From Gillisia marina (GTDB taxonomy: Bacteria; Bacteroidota; Bacteroidia; Flavobacteriales; Flavobacteriaceae), in contig NZ_AJLT01000021.1 of NCBI RefSeq assembly GCF_000258765.1, positions 1-52,653 of the forward strand: a DNA stretch of 52,653 nt. The letters run 5' to 3'. How positions within the stretch are numbered: position 1 is the first letter of the stretch; each line of letters opens with the position of its first letter. The notes beneath the pieces were generated by a model. That model was not told the origin of the DNA. It saw only the letters and a program-made list of their open reading frames with translations, and searched no databases. Both the position numbers and the translations under genes were made by a program. Below, piece by piece: positions 27,639 to 35,600 of the stretch.

Positions 27639-27977
27639 ATGAAGAACTACAACTTAGACGACGTAATTGAGATGGCCGGTGGTGACGAGGATTTTGTGAA
27701 GGTAATTGTACAAACATTTTTAGAAGAAATCCCACCCGATGTAGTTTCAATGTCAGAGGCTATTTCTAATAGTAATCCTGCATTAGCGTATCAATTTGCG
27801 CATAAAATGAAGCCCAATCTTGCACTTTTTGGCTTAAATCAAATGGATAATATATTAATGATTGAAGCTTGGTCTAAAGGAAAGGAACGGGAAACAAATG
27901 CTCGGGAAGCAGGTGAAAAGATAGCCGCTAAGGTTAGATTGGTAGAAAGAGAGTTGAAGAATGATTTTGTACTCTAA
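27639..27977 (+). CDS. HPt (histidine phosphotransfer) domain protein
   Basis: A stand-alone 112-residue HPt domain: helical bundle beginning LDDVIEMAGGDEDFVKVIVQTFLEE with the phosphorylatable His 55 in AHKMKPNLALFG. It shuttles phosphate from a hybrid kinase receiver to a response regulator. There is no kinase or regulator beside it; the nearest hybrid kinase in this window (7981-10194) lacks its own HPt, so it could partner with that or other kinases. The ATG follows directly on the FAH stop and its TAA runs into the cinA ATG, so it is embedded in a housekeeping operon. Confidence 0.85.
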   Translation: MKNYNLDDVIEMAGGDEDFVKVIVQTFLEEIPPDVVSMSEAISNSNPALAYQFAHKMKPNLALFGLNQMDNILMIEAWSKGKERETNAREAGEKIAAKVRLVERELKNDFVL

Positions 27978-29229
27978 ATGATTGCAGAAATTATTACGAT
28001 TGGAGATGAGATTCTTATTGGTCAGATTGTAGATACCAATTCTGCTCATATTGCCCAAGAACTTAATAAAATTGGCATATCTGTTCATCAAATCACTTCT
28101 ATAGAAGATGAGCATGATCATATACTTACCACTCTTAAACAAGCTTATTCCAGAGCTGATGTCATCCTCATTACCGGTGGCTTAGGTCCTACAAAGGACG
28201 ATATTACAAAAAAAAGTCTTATGTGAATTTTTTGAAGATACTCTTATAAGAGATGATGATGTGCTAAGTCATATAGAATCTATTTTCGCTAAATATGTTA
28301 GCACCCCGATTTCAGATTTAAATAGAGAGCAAGCACTAATGCCTTCAAAAGCAATTGCGATGCATAATGAGTATGGAACAGCTCCTGGGTTGTGGATGAA
28401 AAAGGGTAAAAAGGTTTTTATTGCAATGCCTGGCGTGCCATTCGAGATGAAATCTTTGATGAAGCGGGAAGTATTACCGAGATTAATTAAGGAATTTAAA
28501 AGGCCATATATCTATCATAAGACAATTAGAACTTATGGCTTGGGAGAAAGTGCGATTGCTCAAAGAATAGAAGATTGGGAAAACAATTTACCTGCTCATA
28601 TAAAATTAGCCTATTTACCGAGTTTTGGAACAGTGAGGCTCAGACTTTCTGGGAAAGGGCATAATGAAGAGGCGCTAAGATCTTCTATTGAAAAGGAATT
28701 TGAGAAAATTTATCCAATTTTACAGGATATCATTGCTGATGTTAATGGTGAAAATGAGGATATCACTATCACTATTAGACAATTATTGAATTTAAAAAAA
28801 CAATTTTTGTCTGTTGCTGAAAGCTGTACAGGTGGCGAGCTGGCTACAGAATTCACTAAAAATCCCGGAGCATCTACATTTTTTAAAGGTGGGATTGTTA
28901 CTTATGCTACGGAAGCTAAGGAAGATATTTTAAATATCCCACATACTGTTATCGAGAAGGATACTGTGGTGAGTGCTGAGGTAGCAGAAGAAATGGCTAA
29001 AAATTCTAAGCGTATTTTTAAATCTGATTATGCTATTGCAACTACAGGAAATGCGGGCCCGGATAAAGGCGATAGTGATAAGGATGTTGGAACGGTTTTT
29101 ATTGGAATAGCTACTCCGGAAAAAACTTTTTCCGAAGAATTTAAATTTGGAAGAAGCAGGGAGCAAGTAGTGAAAAAAACAGTTAATAAAGCCCTGGAAA
29201 TGTTGCTTAGAGAGCTACTTTCAAATTAA
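27978..29229 (+). CDS. cinA: CinA-like competence/damage-inducible protein (frameshifted)
   Basis: An N-terminal molybdopterin-binding-like domain ([30 protein letters not shown]) and a C-terminal CinA nicotinamide-nucleotide amidase domain ([29 protein letters not shown]). The frame is broken at a run of eight A (28208-28215): in frame it would give DDITKKSLM-stop, and removing one A gives [20 protein letters not shown]. The two ORFs join to about 416 residues, the family length. It is the last gene of the exonuclease-FAH-HPt-cinA cluster and likely functions in NAD recycling; competence roles are organism dependent. Confidence 0.9.
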
Positions 29230-29320
29230 ATTTTCACTGCGAAGTATTTGATTGCAAAACAACTAGAATGCATCCTAATGAAAAACAGGATATAGGCTAG
29301 AAAATATTTTTATTTTTATG

Positions 29321-29351
29321 TTGGCAGTTACTTAAAAAAATCGTTAATTTG
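29321..29351 (+). promoter_or_regulatory. Promoter of the rpmB operon
   Basis: TTG at 29321-29323 and TTAATTTG at 29344-29351, 20 bases apart, resemble the flavobacterial consensus with one mismatch in the -7 box. The ATG of rpmB lies 38 bases downstream. Confidence 0.5.
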
Positions 29352-29388
29352 CAGCCTGTTTTGAAATAACAAGATAAAGATTAGAGCA

Positions 29389-29628
29389 ATGTCAAGAGTT
29401 TGTGAACTTACAGGTAAAAAAGCAATGGTTGGGAACAATGTTTCTCACGCCATGAATAAAACCAAACGTAAATTTAATATCAATTTATTAAAGAAACGTT
29501 TTTATATTCCTGAAGAAGATAAGTGGGTAACCCTAAAAATATCTGCTTCTGCATTAAAGAACATCAATAAAAAAGGGATCTCTGCTGTCATGAAAGAAGC
29601 TAGAGAAAAAGGGTTTTTAAACAAATAA
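29389..29628 (+). CDS. rpmB: 50S ribosomal protein L28
   Basis: A 79-residue basic protein with the typical N-terminus [20 protein letters not shown] and basic C-terminal helix, matching bacterial L28. It binds 23S rRNA in the large subunit. The order rpmB-rpmG-DUF4295-ftsY is characteristic of Bacteroidetes. It has a predicted promoter (29321-29351). Confidence 0.96.
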   Translation: MSRVCELTGKKAMVGNNVSHAMNKTKRKFNINLLKKRFYIPEEDKWVTLKISASALKNINKKGISAVMKEAREKGFLNK

Positions 29629-29653
29629 TCCTAAACCATAAAGACACGAGAAA

Positions 29654-29836
29654 ATGGCAAAGAAAGGCAATAGAATACAGGTTATCTTAGAATGTACAGA
29701 GCATAAAGAATCCGGAAAACCGGGTACTTCAAGATATATATCAACAAAAAATAAAAAGAACACGCCAGATAGATTGGAGTTAAAGAAATTTAACCCTATC
29801 CTTAAGAAAATGACGGTTCATAAAGAAATTAAATAA
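29654..29836 (+). CDS. rpmG: 50S ribosomal protein L33
   Basis: A 60-residue basic protein, [20 protein letters not shown], of the L33 family. The zinc-binding cysteine pairs of some L33 proteins are absent here (only one Cys), so this is a zinc-free type. It follows rpmB by 25 bases in the same operon. Confidence 0.95.
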   Translation: MAKKGNRIQVILECTEHKESGKPGTSRYISTKNKKNTPDRLELKKFNPILKKMTVHKEIK

Positions 29837-29845
29837 GTATAAGTC

Positions 29846-29999
29846 ATGGCAAAAAAAATCAGTAGCATCGTTACAAACAGGATCTAAGAGATTATCGAAA
29901 GCCATTAAAATGGTAAAATCTCCAAAAACTGGCTCTTATACTTTTGTTGAAAGTATCATGATTCCAGAACAAGTAAATGACTTTTTAGCTAAAAAATAA
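29846..29999 (+). CDS. DUF4295 small basic protein (frameshifted)
   Basis: After the ATG at 29846 comes a run of eight A (29851-29858) that leads to an early stop. With seven A the frame reads MAKKSVASLQTGSKRLSKAI and continues with KMVKSPKTGSYTFVES to VNDFLAKK, 50 residues, exactly a DUF4295 protein. This family is conserved in Bacteroidetes between rpmG and ftsY and is described as ribosome-associated (I recall it named bL38 in Flavobacterium ribosome work, not verified). The gap to rpmG is nine bases. A terminator follows. Because the family is so conserved, an extra-A error is more likely than a true null. Confidence 0.85.
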
Positions 30000-30017
30000 G
30001 TCGTTTTAAAATATTTT

Positions 30018-30050
30018 AAAAGCCGTCCTGAGCCATCTGGACGGCTTTTT
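30018..30050 (+). terminator. Terminator after the ribosomal protein operon
   Basis: AAAGCCGTCC (30019-30028) pairs with GGACGGCTTT (30039-30048) around TGAGCCATCT, followed by TTTCTTTTT on the plus strand. It separates DUF4295 from ftsY. Confidence 0.85.
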
Positions 30051-30127
30051 CTTTTTATGTATATTTACGTATGAATTTTTGCTGAATTCTTGGTTTAATT
30101 TTCAGCAAAAAAAACCAGCCAATCGAA

Positions 30128-31087
30128 ATGAGTTTATTTAAAAAAATATTTTCCAAGGAGAAAAAAGAAACCTTGGACAAAGGACTTGAGAAATCCAAGA
30201 CCACTTTTCTTTCTAAAATGAGTAAAGCCGTTGCCGGTAAATCTACGGTAGACGAGGATGTTTTAGATGATCTTGAAGATGTATTGGTAAGCAGCGATGT
30301 AGGTGTTGCTACCACGATCAAGATAATTAAGAGAATAGAAGAACGTGTAGAGCGTGATAAATATTTAGGAACTGCCGAGCTTAATGAAATTTTAAGGGAA
30401 GAAATCGCCGGTTTGCTTTCTGAAACAGAAACAGGTTCCGGGAATGGATTCGATTTTGATACGTCTAGCAAACCCTATGTAATAATGGTAGTCGGTGTGA
30501 ACGGAGTTGGTAAAACTACTACCATCGGGAAACTAGCTCATCAGTTTAAGAAGGATGGTAAAAAAGTGCTTTTAGGTGCGGCAGATACCTTTAGGGCAGC
30601 GGCAATAGACCAACTTCAAGTTTGGGCAGATAGAACAGGAGTGCCAATCGTAAAACAACAAATGGGGAGCGACCCTGCATCTGTTGCTTTCGATGCGGTA
30701 GAAAGCGCAGTGAAACAGGATGTAGATGTTGTAATTATAGATACCGCCGGAAGGTTGCATAATAAAGTGAATTTGATGAATGAGCTTACCAAAGTGAAAA
30801 GGGTAATGCAAAAAGTGATTCCCAATGCACCTCATGAAGTTTTGTTAGTACTGGATGGCTCAACAGGTCAGAATGCATTTGAGCAGGCTAAACAATTTAC
30901 AGCAGCAACTGAAGTGACTTCGCTTGCTGTTACTAAATTGGACGGTACTGCTAAAGGTGGTGTGGTTATTGGCATTAGCGATCAGTTTAAAATTCCTGTA
31001 AAATATATTGGCGTTGGAGAAGGACTAGAAGATTTACAAACCTTCAATAAATTTGAATTTGTTGATTCGTTCTTTAAGAAACAATAA
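30128..31087 (+). CDS. ftsY: Signal recognition particle receptor FtsY
   Basis: The 319-residue SRP GTPase has an N-terminal helical (N) domain and a G domain with G1 VVGVNGVGKTTTIGKLA, DTFRAAAIDQL (insertion box), DTAGRLHN (G3) and TKLDGTAKGG (G4). It docks ribosome-SRP complexes at the inner membrane translocon. The acidic N-terminal A domain is short here (about 60 residues), common in Bacteroidetes. The preceding terminator suggests its own transcription or read-through. Confidence 0.97.
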   Translation: MSLFKKIFSKEKKETLDKGLEKSKTTFLSKMSKAVAGKSTVDEDVLDDLEDVLVSSDVGVATTIKIIKRIEERVERDKYLGTAELNEILREEIAGLLSETETGSGNGFDFDTSSKPYVIMVVGVNGVGKTTTIGKLAHQFKKDGKKVLLGAADTFRAAAIDQLQVWADRTGVPIVKQQMGSDPASVAFDAVESAVKQDVDVVIIDTAGRLHNKVNLMNELTKVKRVMQKVIPNAPHEVLLVLDGSTGQNAFEQAKQFTAATEVTSLAVTKLDGTAKGGVVIGISDQFKIPVKYIGVGEGLEDLQTFNKFEFVDSFFKKQ

Positions 31088-31178
31088 TTCAAATATTTAG
31101 TCAATTTTAATTCCAAATTAAATACATCCTAAATTTCAAATATTTATTGAATAAAAAATCAATTTAATCTCATTGTTT

Positions 31179-32813
31179 ATGAAACAGCTTTTATTCTCCC
31201 TTTCTTTATTTGTGCTCATAGGTTGTAAAGAAGAATCGAAAACACAAAAAATGGATCTTGCGGTTCAGGATACTACAAAAGTGGCTGATTTCAGAGAGTT
31301 TAAAGTCTTGGATTCAAAATATATCGAATCAGATTCTATTTGGGCACCATTCAATAAGGAATTAGAAGCTTTTTCTGAAAACAGATATGAGCAATTACTA
31401 CCACTTATCTTAGATCAAGATATTCCTAGCTTACAAAAAGCTATTCGTTTAGGAAATTTCAGTTACGAGGAAATGGTGTTATTTTACCTGAAGCGTATTC
31501 AGAAATACGATAGAGATAATGATTTGAGTTTAAATTCTGTTATTTCCTTAAACCCTCATGTTTTGGAAGAAGCAAAAATGAAAGATCAAGGACTTAAAAA
31601 TAAAATGATGAAGCATCCAATCTTTGGAATCCCCGTGCTTCTAAAAGATAATATAAATACTGCAAACATGCCTACTACGGCGGGTGCTATTGCCTTAGCC
31701 AATAATACAACAGAAGATGCTTTTATAGTAAAGCGTCTAAAAGATAACGGGGCTCTTATTTTAGGAAAAGCAAACTTGAGCGAATGGGCTTATTTCTTTT
31801 GTGGAGATTGCCCAAGTGGATATTCTGCAGTTGGAGGTCAAACGCTTAACCCATATGGAAGAAGAATTTTAGATACAGGTGGTTCCAGTTCAGGAAGCGC
31901 GGTTTCTATCGCTGCAAATTTTGCTGCAGCTGCTGTAGGATCTGAGACTGCAGGTTCTATCCTGTCTCCTGCTAGTCAGAATTCTTTGGTAGGATTAAAG
32001 CCAACTATTGGAGTTTTAAGTAGAGGAGGGATTGTTCCAATTTCCAGTTATTTGGATACTCCGGGACCAATCACTAAAAATGTAAGAGATAATGCGATCT
32101 TGTTTTCAGCTATGTCTGGGAGAGATTCACAAGATCCTGCCTCGGTAGCGAATAAAAACAACACTTCTAATTATTATGAAACTTTAGCTGAAGTATCTTT
32201 AAAAGGAAAACGTTTTGGTGCACTAAAATCTTTGATGGAAGATAGCTTATACGTTGCTGCACTAAATGATCTTAAGTCTGCTGGAGCTGAAATTGTAGAA
32301 TTTGTAGGAGAGGATCTAGACCTTCCAAGTTTTACGCGTTTCCTTAATATAGAGATGAAAAGAGATCTTCCTGTGTATTTCAAAAGGTATGCAAATAAGG
32401 ATTTATCCTTTAAGAACGTGAAAGATGTAGTTTCTTATAATAACACCGATTCTTTGATGCGTTCACCTTATGGACAGAAATTATTTGATGGAATTGTAGC
32501 CGACTCTGCTACTCCCGAAGAATTTGCAGCGATTAAAGATACTTTAACTACCAATGGGAAACGCTTCTTCGAGGAGCCGATGACTACCTATAATTTAGAT
32601 GGGATTCTCTCTATAAATAACTATCATGCAGGATATGCTGCGGTTGCTAAATATCCGGCACTCACGGTTCCTATGGGATATGCTGATAATAATGCTCCAA
32701 AAGGTTTAACCTTTATAGCTAGACCTTATCAGGAAGCAGCACTTTTTAGCTGGGCTTTAGCTTATGAAAAAGCTTCAGGTAAAAGAGTTTCACCTTCAAA
32801 TTATAAGAATTAG
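31179..32813 (+). CDS. Secreted lipoprotein amidase (amidase signature family)
   Basis: Starting at ATG 31179 the protein is 544 residues with a lipoprotein signal (MKQLLFSLSLFVLIGC). The amidase signature core follows: catalytic Lys in LLKDNINTA, then GGSSSGSAVSIAANFAAAA and ETAGSILSPASQN (cis-Ser and Ser nucleophile). These hydrolases cleave amide bonds of varied substrates, e.g. nitriles, peptides or glutamine analogues; GatA-type partners (GatB/C) are absent, and the signal sequence argues for a periplasmic role. It is followed one base later by a small membrane protein gene. Confidence 0.9.
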   Translation: MKQLLFSLSLFVLIGCKEESKTQKMDLAVQDTTKVADFREFKVLDSKYIESDSIWAPFNKELEAFSENRYEQLLPLILDQDIPSLQKAIRLGNFSYEEMVLFYLKRIQKYDRDNDLSLNSVISLNPHVLEEAKMKDQGLKNKMMKHPIFGIPVLLKDNINTANMPTTAGAIALANNTTEDAFIVKRLKDNGALILGKANLSEWAYFFCGDCPSGYSAVGGQTLNPYGRRILDTGGSSSGSAVSIAANFAAAAVGSETAGSILSPASQNSLVGLKPTIGVLSRGGIVPISSYLDTPGPITKNVRDNAILFSAMSGRDSQDPASVANKNNTSNYYETLAEVSLKGKRFGALKSLMEDSLYVAALNDLKSAGAEIVEFVGEDLDLPSFTRFLNIEMKRDLPVYFKRYANKDLSFKNVKDVVSYNNTDSLMRSPYGQKLFDGIVADSATPEEFAAIKDTLTTNGKRFFEEPMTTYNLDGILSINNYHAGYAAVAKYPALTVPMGYADNNAPKGLTFIARPYQEAALFSWALAYEKASGKRVSPSNYKN

Positions 32814-32814
32814 A

Positions 32815-33096
32815 ATGCCTAAAACCAATTTCAAAGCAATTATTAGTAAGATCATTGTTTTTTACAGTGTATTCTATGTGGTAATGAAGCTGATTGCAAT
32901 ACTTTTTGAAGATGCATGGGCGCTCCCAAATCTAATTTTGGCTTTACCATTTCTCGTATTTGCAATTGTAGGCGGACTATTAATGAAAAAGGAACAATTC
33001 TCATGGATCTATGTGATCGTCGGAGTACTTGTAATAAGCGTGATTAGATTTTATGAAGTAAGGTGGGTAATCGCTTTGCATGAATATTTTAGCTAA
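32815..33096 (+). CDS. Small membrane protein of unknown function
   Basis: A 93-residue protein (MPKTNFKAIISKIIVFYSVF) with three hydrophobic segments. I do not recognise a family. The ATG begins one base after the amidase stop, so it is probably cotranscribed with it. A longer reading frame with upstream start at 32764 overlaps the amidase end and was rejected. Confidence 0.65.
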   Translation: MPKTNFKAIISKIIVFYSVFYVVMKLIAILFEDAWALPNLILALPFLVFAIVGGLLMKKEQFSWIYVIVGVLVISVIRFYEVRWVIALHEYFS

Positions 33097-33105
33097 GACC
33101 TCATT

Positions 33106-33122
33106 GAGATTTTTTAAATCTC
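33106..33122 (+). other. Short hairpin GAGATTT/AAATCTC
   Basis: A perfect 7-bp stem with TTT loop just after the small membrane protein gene; a T run does not follow, so it is a weak terminator candidate. The rest of 33097-33316 has only the rimO promoter elements and another short stem (33183-33201). Confidence 0.3.
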
Positions 33123-33249
33123 TGGTTTGGTTATAATTTTGAAGCGTGGTTTCCTCCTTACAATAATCCCTACATATCAAGCGAGCTTCACTTAAAGCTC
33201 TAGATTTTATAGAAAACCTTTAATCTTCTTTTAATCAATTTTTAGGTTG

Positions 33250-33257
33250 TATCTTTG
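33250..33257 (+). promoter_or_regulatory. -7 box upstream of rimO
   Basis: A perfect TAnnTTTG box (TATCTTTG) lies 60 bases before the rimO ATG. No clear -33 TTG at the right distance; the leader includes a short CCGTTTTCGG palindrome. Confidence 0.4.
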
Positions 33258-33316
33258 CAGCCGTTTTCGGCTATCACTATTTTGTAATATTCGGAAATCC
33301 AAAAAGGTATTAGGTT

Positions 33317-34672
33317 ATGAGAACAAAGTCCAGAAGAAAGAACAAAATTAATGTAGTAACACTTGGTTGTAGTAAGAATGTTTACGACAGTGAGGTGTTA
33401 ATGGGGCAGTTGAAGGCAAACGATAAGGATGTTGTTCACGAAGAAGAAGGGAATATTGTTGTAATTAACACGTGTGGATTTATAGATAATGCCAAGGAAG
33501 AGTCTGTTAATACTATTCTGGAATATGTTGGAAAGAAGCAAGAAGGAGAAGTAGATAAGGTGTTTGTAACAGGTTGTTTGAGTGAAAGATATAAGCCAGA
33601 TCTTCAGAAAGAAATTCCGGATGTAGATCAATATTTTGGAACTACAGAATTACCTGAATTATTAGCTGCTTTAGAAGCAGATTATAAACACGAACTTTTA
33701 GGAGATCGATTAACTACAACTCCAAAAAATTACGCCTATTTAAAAATTGCTGAAGGTTGTGACCGTCCTTGTTCCTTTTGTGCAATCCCATTGATGCGTG
33801 GAAAGCATAGATCTACTCCAATAGAACAATTGGTTAAGGAAGCAAAAGGTTTGGCTGCAAATGGCGTAAAAGAATTAATATTGATTGCTCAAGATCTTAC
33901 CTATTATGGTCTTGACCTTTATAAGAAAAGAAACCTTGCAGAACTGTTAGAAAATCTTGTACAGGTGGAAGGAATAGAATGGATCAGGCTGCATTATGCA
34001 TTTCCAACAGGCTTCCCGATGGATGTATTGGACGTTATGAATAGAGAGCCTAAGATCTGTAATTATTTAGATATTCCGCTTCAGCATATTTCAGATTCAA
34101 TTTTGAAATCTATGCGAAGAGGAACTACAGAAGTGAAAACTACAAAATTACTTCAGGAGTTTAGAAAGGCTGTTCCGGATATGACCATAAGAACCACTTT
34201 AATTGTTGGGTATCCCGGAGAAACTGAAGAAGATTATCAAACATTGAAGAATTGGGTGATTAAAATGCGTTTTGAGCGTTTAGGATGCTTCACTTATTCT
34301 CATGAGGAAAATACGCATGCTTTCAATTTGGTTGATGATGTTCCGCAGGAAGTGAAGCAACAGCGAGCTAATGAAATCATGGAAATTCAATCTCAAATCT
34401 CTTGGGAATTGAATCAGCAGAAAATTGGTCAAACTTTTAAGGTAATCATCGATAGAAAAGACGGGAATTATTTTATTGGTAGAACAGAATTTGACTCTCC
34501 AGATGTAGATAATGAGGTTTTGATTGATGCTACAGAGATCTATCTGAAAACAGGTGAATTCTATGATGTGAAAATTCACGAAGCAGCAGATTTCGATCTT
34601 TACGGTACTCCCGTAAATGCTAATGTTGCAAAGCCTGTAAGAAAAGAATTAAAAGTGAAAAATATTCTTTAA
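33317..34672 (+). CDS. rimO: Ribosomal protein uS12 methylthiotransferase RimO
   Basis: The 451-residue radical-SAM enzyme has an N-terminal UPF0004 domain with Cys motifs (TLGCSKNVYD, NTCGFID, VTGCLSERY) and the radical-SAM [4Fe-4S] cluster CDRPCSFCAIP (CxxxCxxC), followed by a TRAM domain with TFKVIIDRKDGNYFIGRTEF. It adds a methylthio group to Asp89 of ribosomal protein uS12. CSKN and GKHRSTPIEQLV separate RimO from MiaB. Its stop overlaps the end of the TIGR02117 gene on the other strand by four bases. Confidence 0.95.
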   Translation: MRTKSRRKNKINVVTLGCSKNVYDSEVLMGQLKANDKDVVHEEEGNIVVINTCGFIDNAKEESVNTILEYVGKKQEGEVDKVFVTGCLSERYKPDLQKEIPDVDQYFGTTELPELLAALEADYKHELLGDRLTTTPKNYAYLKIAEGCDRPCSFCAIPLMRGKHRSTPIEQLVKEAKGLAANGVKELILIAQDLTYYGLDLYKKRNLAELLENLVQVEGIEWIRLHYAFPTGFPMDVLDVMNREPKICNYLDIPLQHISDSILKSMRRGTTEVKTTKLLQEFRKAVPDMTIRTTLIVGYPGETEEDYQTLKNWVIKMRFERLGCFTYSHEENTHAFNLVDDVPQEVKQQRANEIMEIQSQISWELNQQKIGQTFKVIIDRKDGNYFIGRTEFDSPDVDNEVLIDATEIYLKTGEFYDVKIHEAADFDLYGTPVNANVAKPVRKELKVKNIL

Positions 34673-35340
34673 CGGTAGTGAAATAAAATTCCATCTGCAA
34701 AGGGTGTCCAGAGGCAGGCTTTTAATCCTGATGTTTTCAAGGCATTATTCACCCAAGTATTGCAGGTGTTAAATAGATTTAAGGATCCTTTAGACCTATA
34801 AAAAACATCAGAATTATTATAATGCAAATTTGGGATGGGCTGCGTATTTCCCATTGTATCGTATTCAAAACTAGTCTGAATATAGTTTACTAAATCTCGA
34901 TACTGCTCTCTGCTTACTTTTAGCGAAATAACATTTTCTTTCTGTGAGATGTCCTCAATAAAAGTAACATGCAAAGCCGCCGGAGATTTCAAAAATAATG
35001 CATTAATGGCTGAATAAAAGCTGAGATCTTTCCATTCCGGGGTGTTTTTGTAAAATTCCAGATCGCCCCACCCGAAACTTATATAATTAGTATTCTTTTT
35101 TGATACCGTGTGTTCAGGTTTCACTATTTCGCTCCAATCTATAATATCGGTTTTCGTGGGTAGTACAATATCGGTATGAATTCCATTTGACATTAGAAAA
35201 ATTTTATATTCCTCTTCACTAATACCCTCATCTTTATTAATACGAACTAAAGAACCAATAAAGGCTGCCAAAAAATAAAGTAGCAACAGCATAAGCAAAG
35301 TAGCCGACCCTTTTCTAAAATATTTGACTAGTGACTTCAT
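34669..35340 (-). CDS. TIGR02117/DUF2459 membrane-anchored protein
   Basis: A 223-residue protein with an N-terminal membrane anchor (residues about 15-31) and an NGIHTDIVLPTK motif; later YISFGWGDLEFY, SPAALHVTFIED and NTCNTWVNNALKTSG match the TIGR02117 (urease region) family, which has the layout of a papain-like/NlpC domain with Cys (NTCNTW) and His. The function is unknown. It converges with rimO (four-base overlap). Confidence 0.8.
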   Translation of the reverse strand: MKSLVKYFRKGSATLLMLLLLYFLAAFIGSLVRINKDEGISEEEYKIFLMSNGIHTDIVLPTKTDIIDWSEIVKPEHTVSKKNTNYISFGWGDLEFYKNTPEWKDLSFYSAINALFLKSPAALHVTFIEDISQKENVISLKVSREQYRDLVNYIQTSFEYDTMGNTQPIPNLHYNNSDVFYRSKGSLNLFNTCNTWVNNALKTSGLKACLWTPFADGILFHYR

Positions 35341-35405
35341 AGGTGACTATGCTAGTTTTAAAGATATCATAACATTAAAATTACCTAAGAATTTTAAATA
35401 AACTG

Positions 35406-35505
35406 CATATTTGACTCATCTTAAGAGATTAAGATGATTTCATAAAATCTTTAGTTTTTGTCGACATCGATTTATGAAAAAGCCGTCCAATGGGCGGCTT
35501 TTATT
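35406..35505 (+). ncRNA. Candidate small RNA upstream of the phosphate operon
   Basis: A -7-like CATATTTG (35406-35413, one mismatch) precedes a stem TCATCTT/AAGATGA (35416-35437) and a terminator hairpin AAAAGCCGTCC/GGGCGGCTTTT (35478-35503) followed by ATTTT. Together they define a possible transcript of about 85 bases, ending before the Pho-box-like repeats. No good -33 is visible, so it may also be part of a longer leader. Confidence 0.4.
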
Positions 35506-35520
35506 TTAAATCATTAATTT

Positions 35521-35575
35521 TGACTTAAGCATAACTTCCAAGTAACATTAACTTAACATTGGAATCGCACATTTG
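35521..35575 (+). promoter_or_regulatory. Pho-box-like array of four 11-bp direct repeats plus -7 box
   Basis: Four consecutive 11-mers start TGACTT (35521), TAACTT (35532), TAACAT (35543) and TAACAT (35554). PhoB-type response regulators bind 11-bp-spaced direct repeats, and the cyanobacterial SphR box uses CTTAACCT units spaced by three bases; CTTAACAT and AGTAACAT fit that form. The array ends three bases before CACATTTG (35568-35575), a near-consensus -7 box, so a bound activator would replace the -33 contact. It lies directly before the porin-pst operon. Confidence 0.6.
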
Positions 35576-35600
35576 CACCGACAAAAACAAACAAAAGGTT

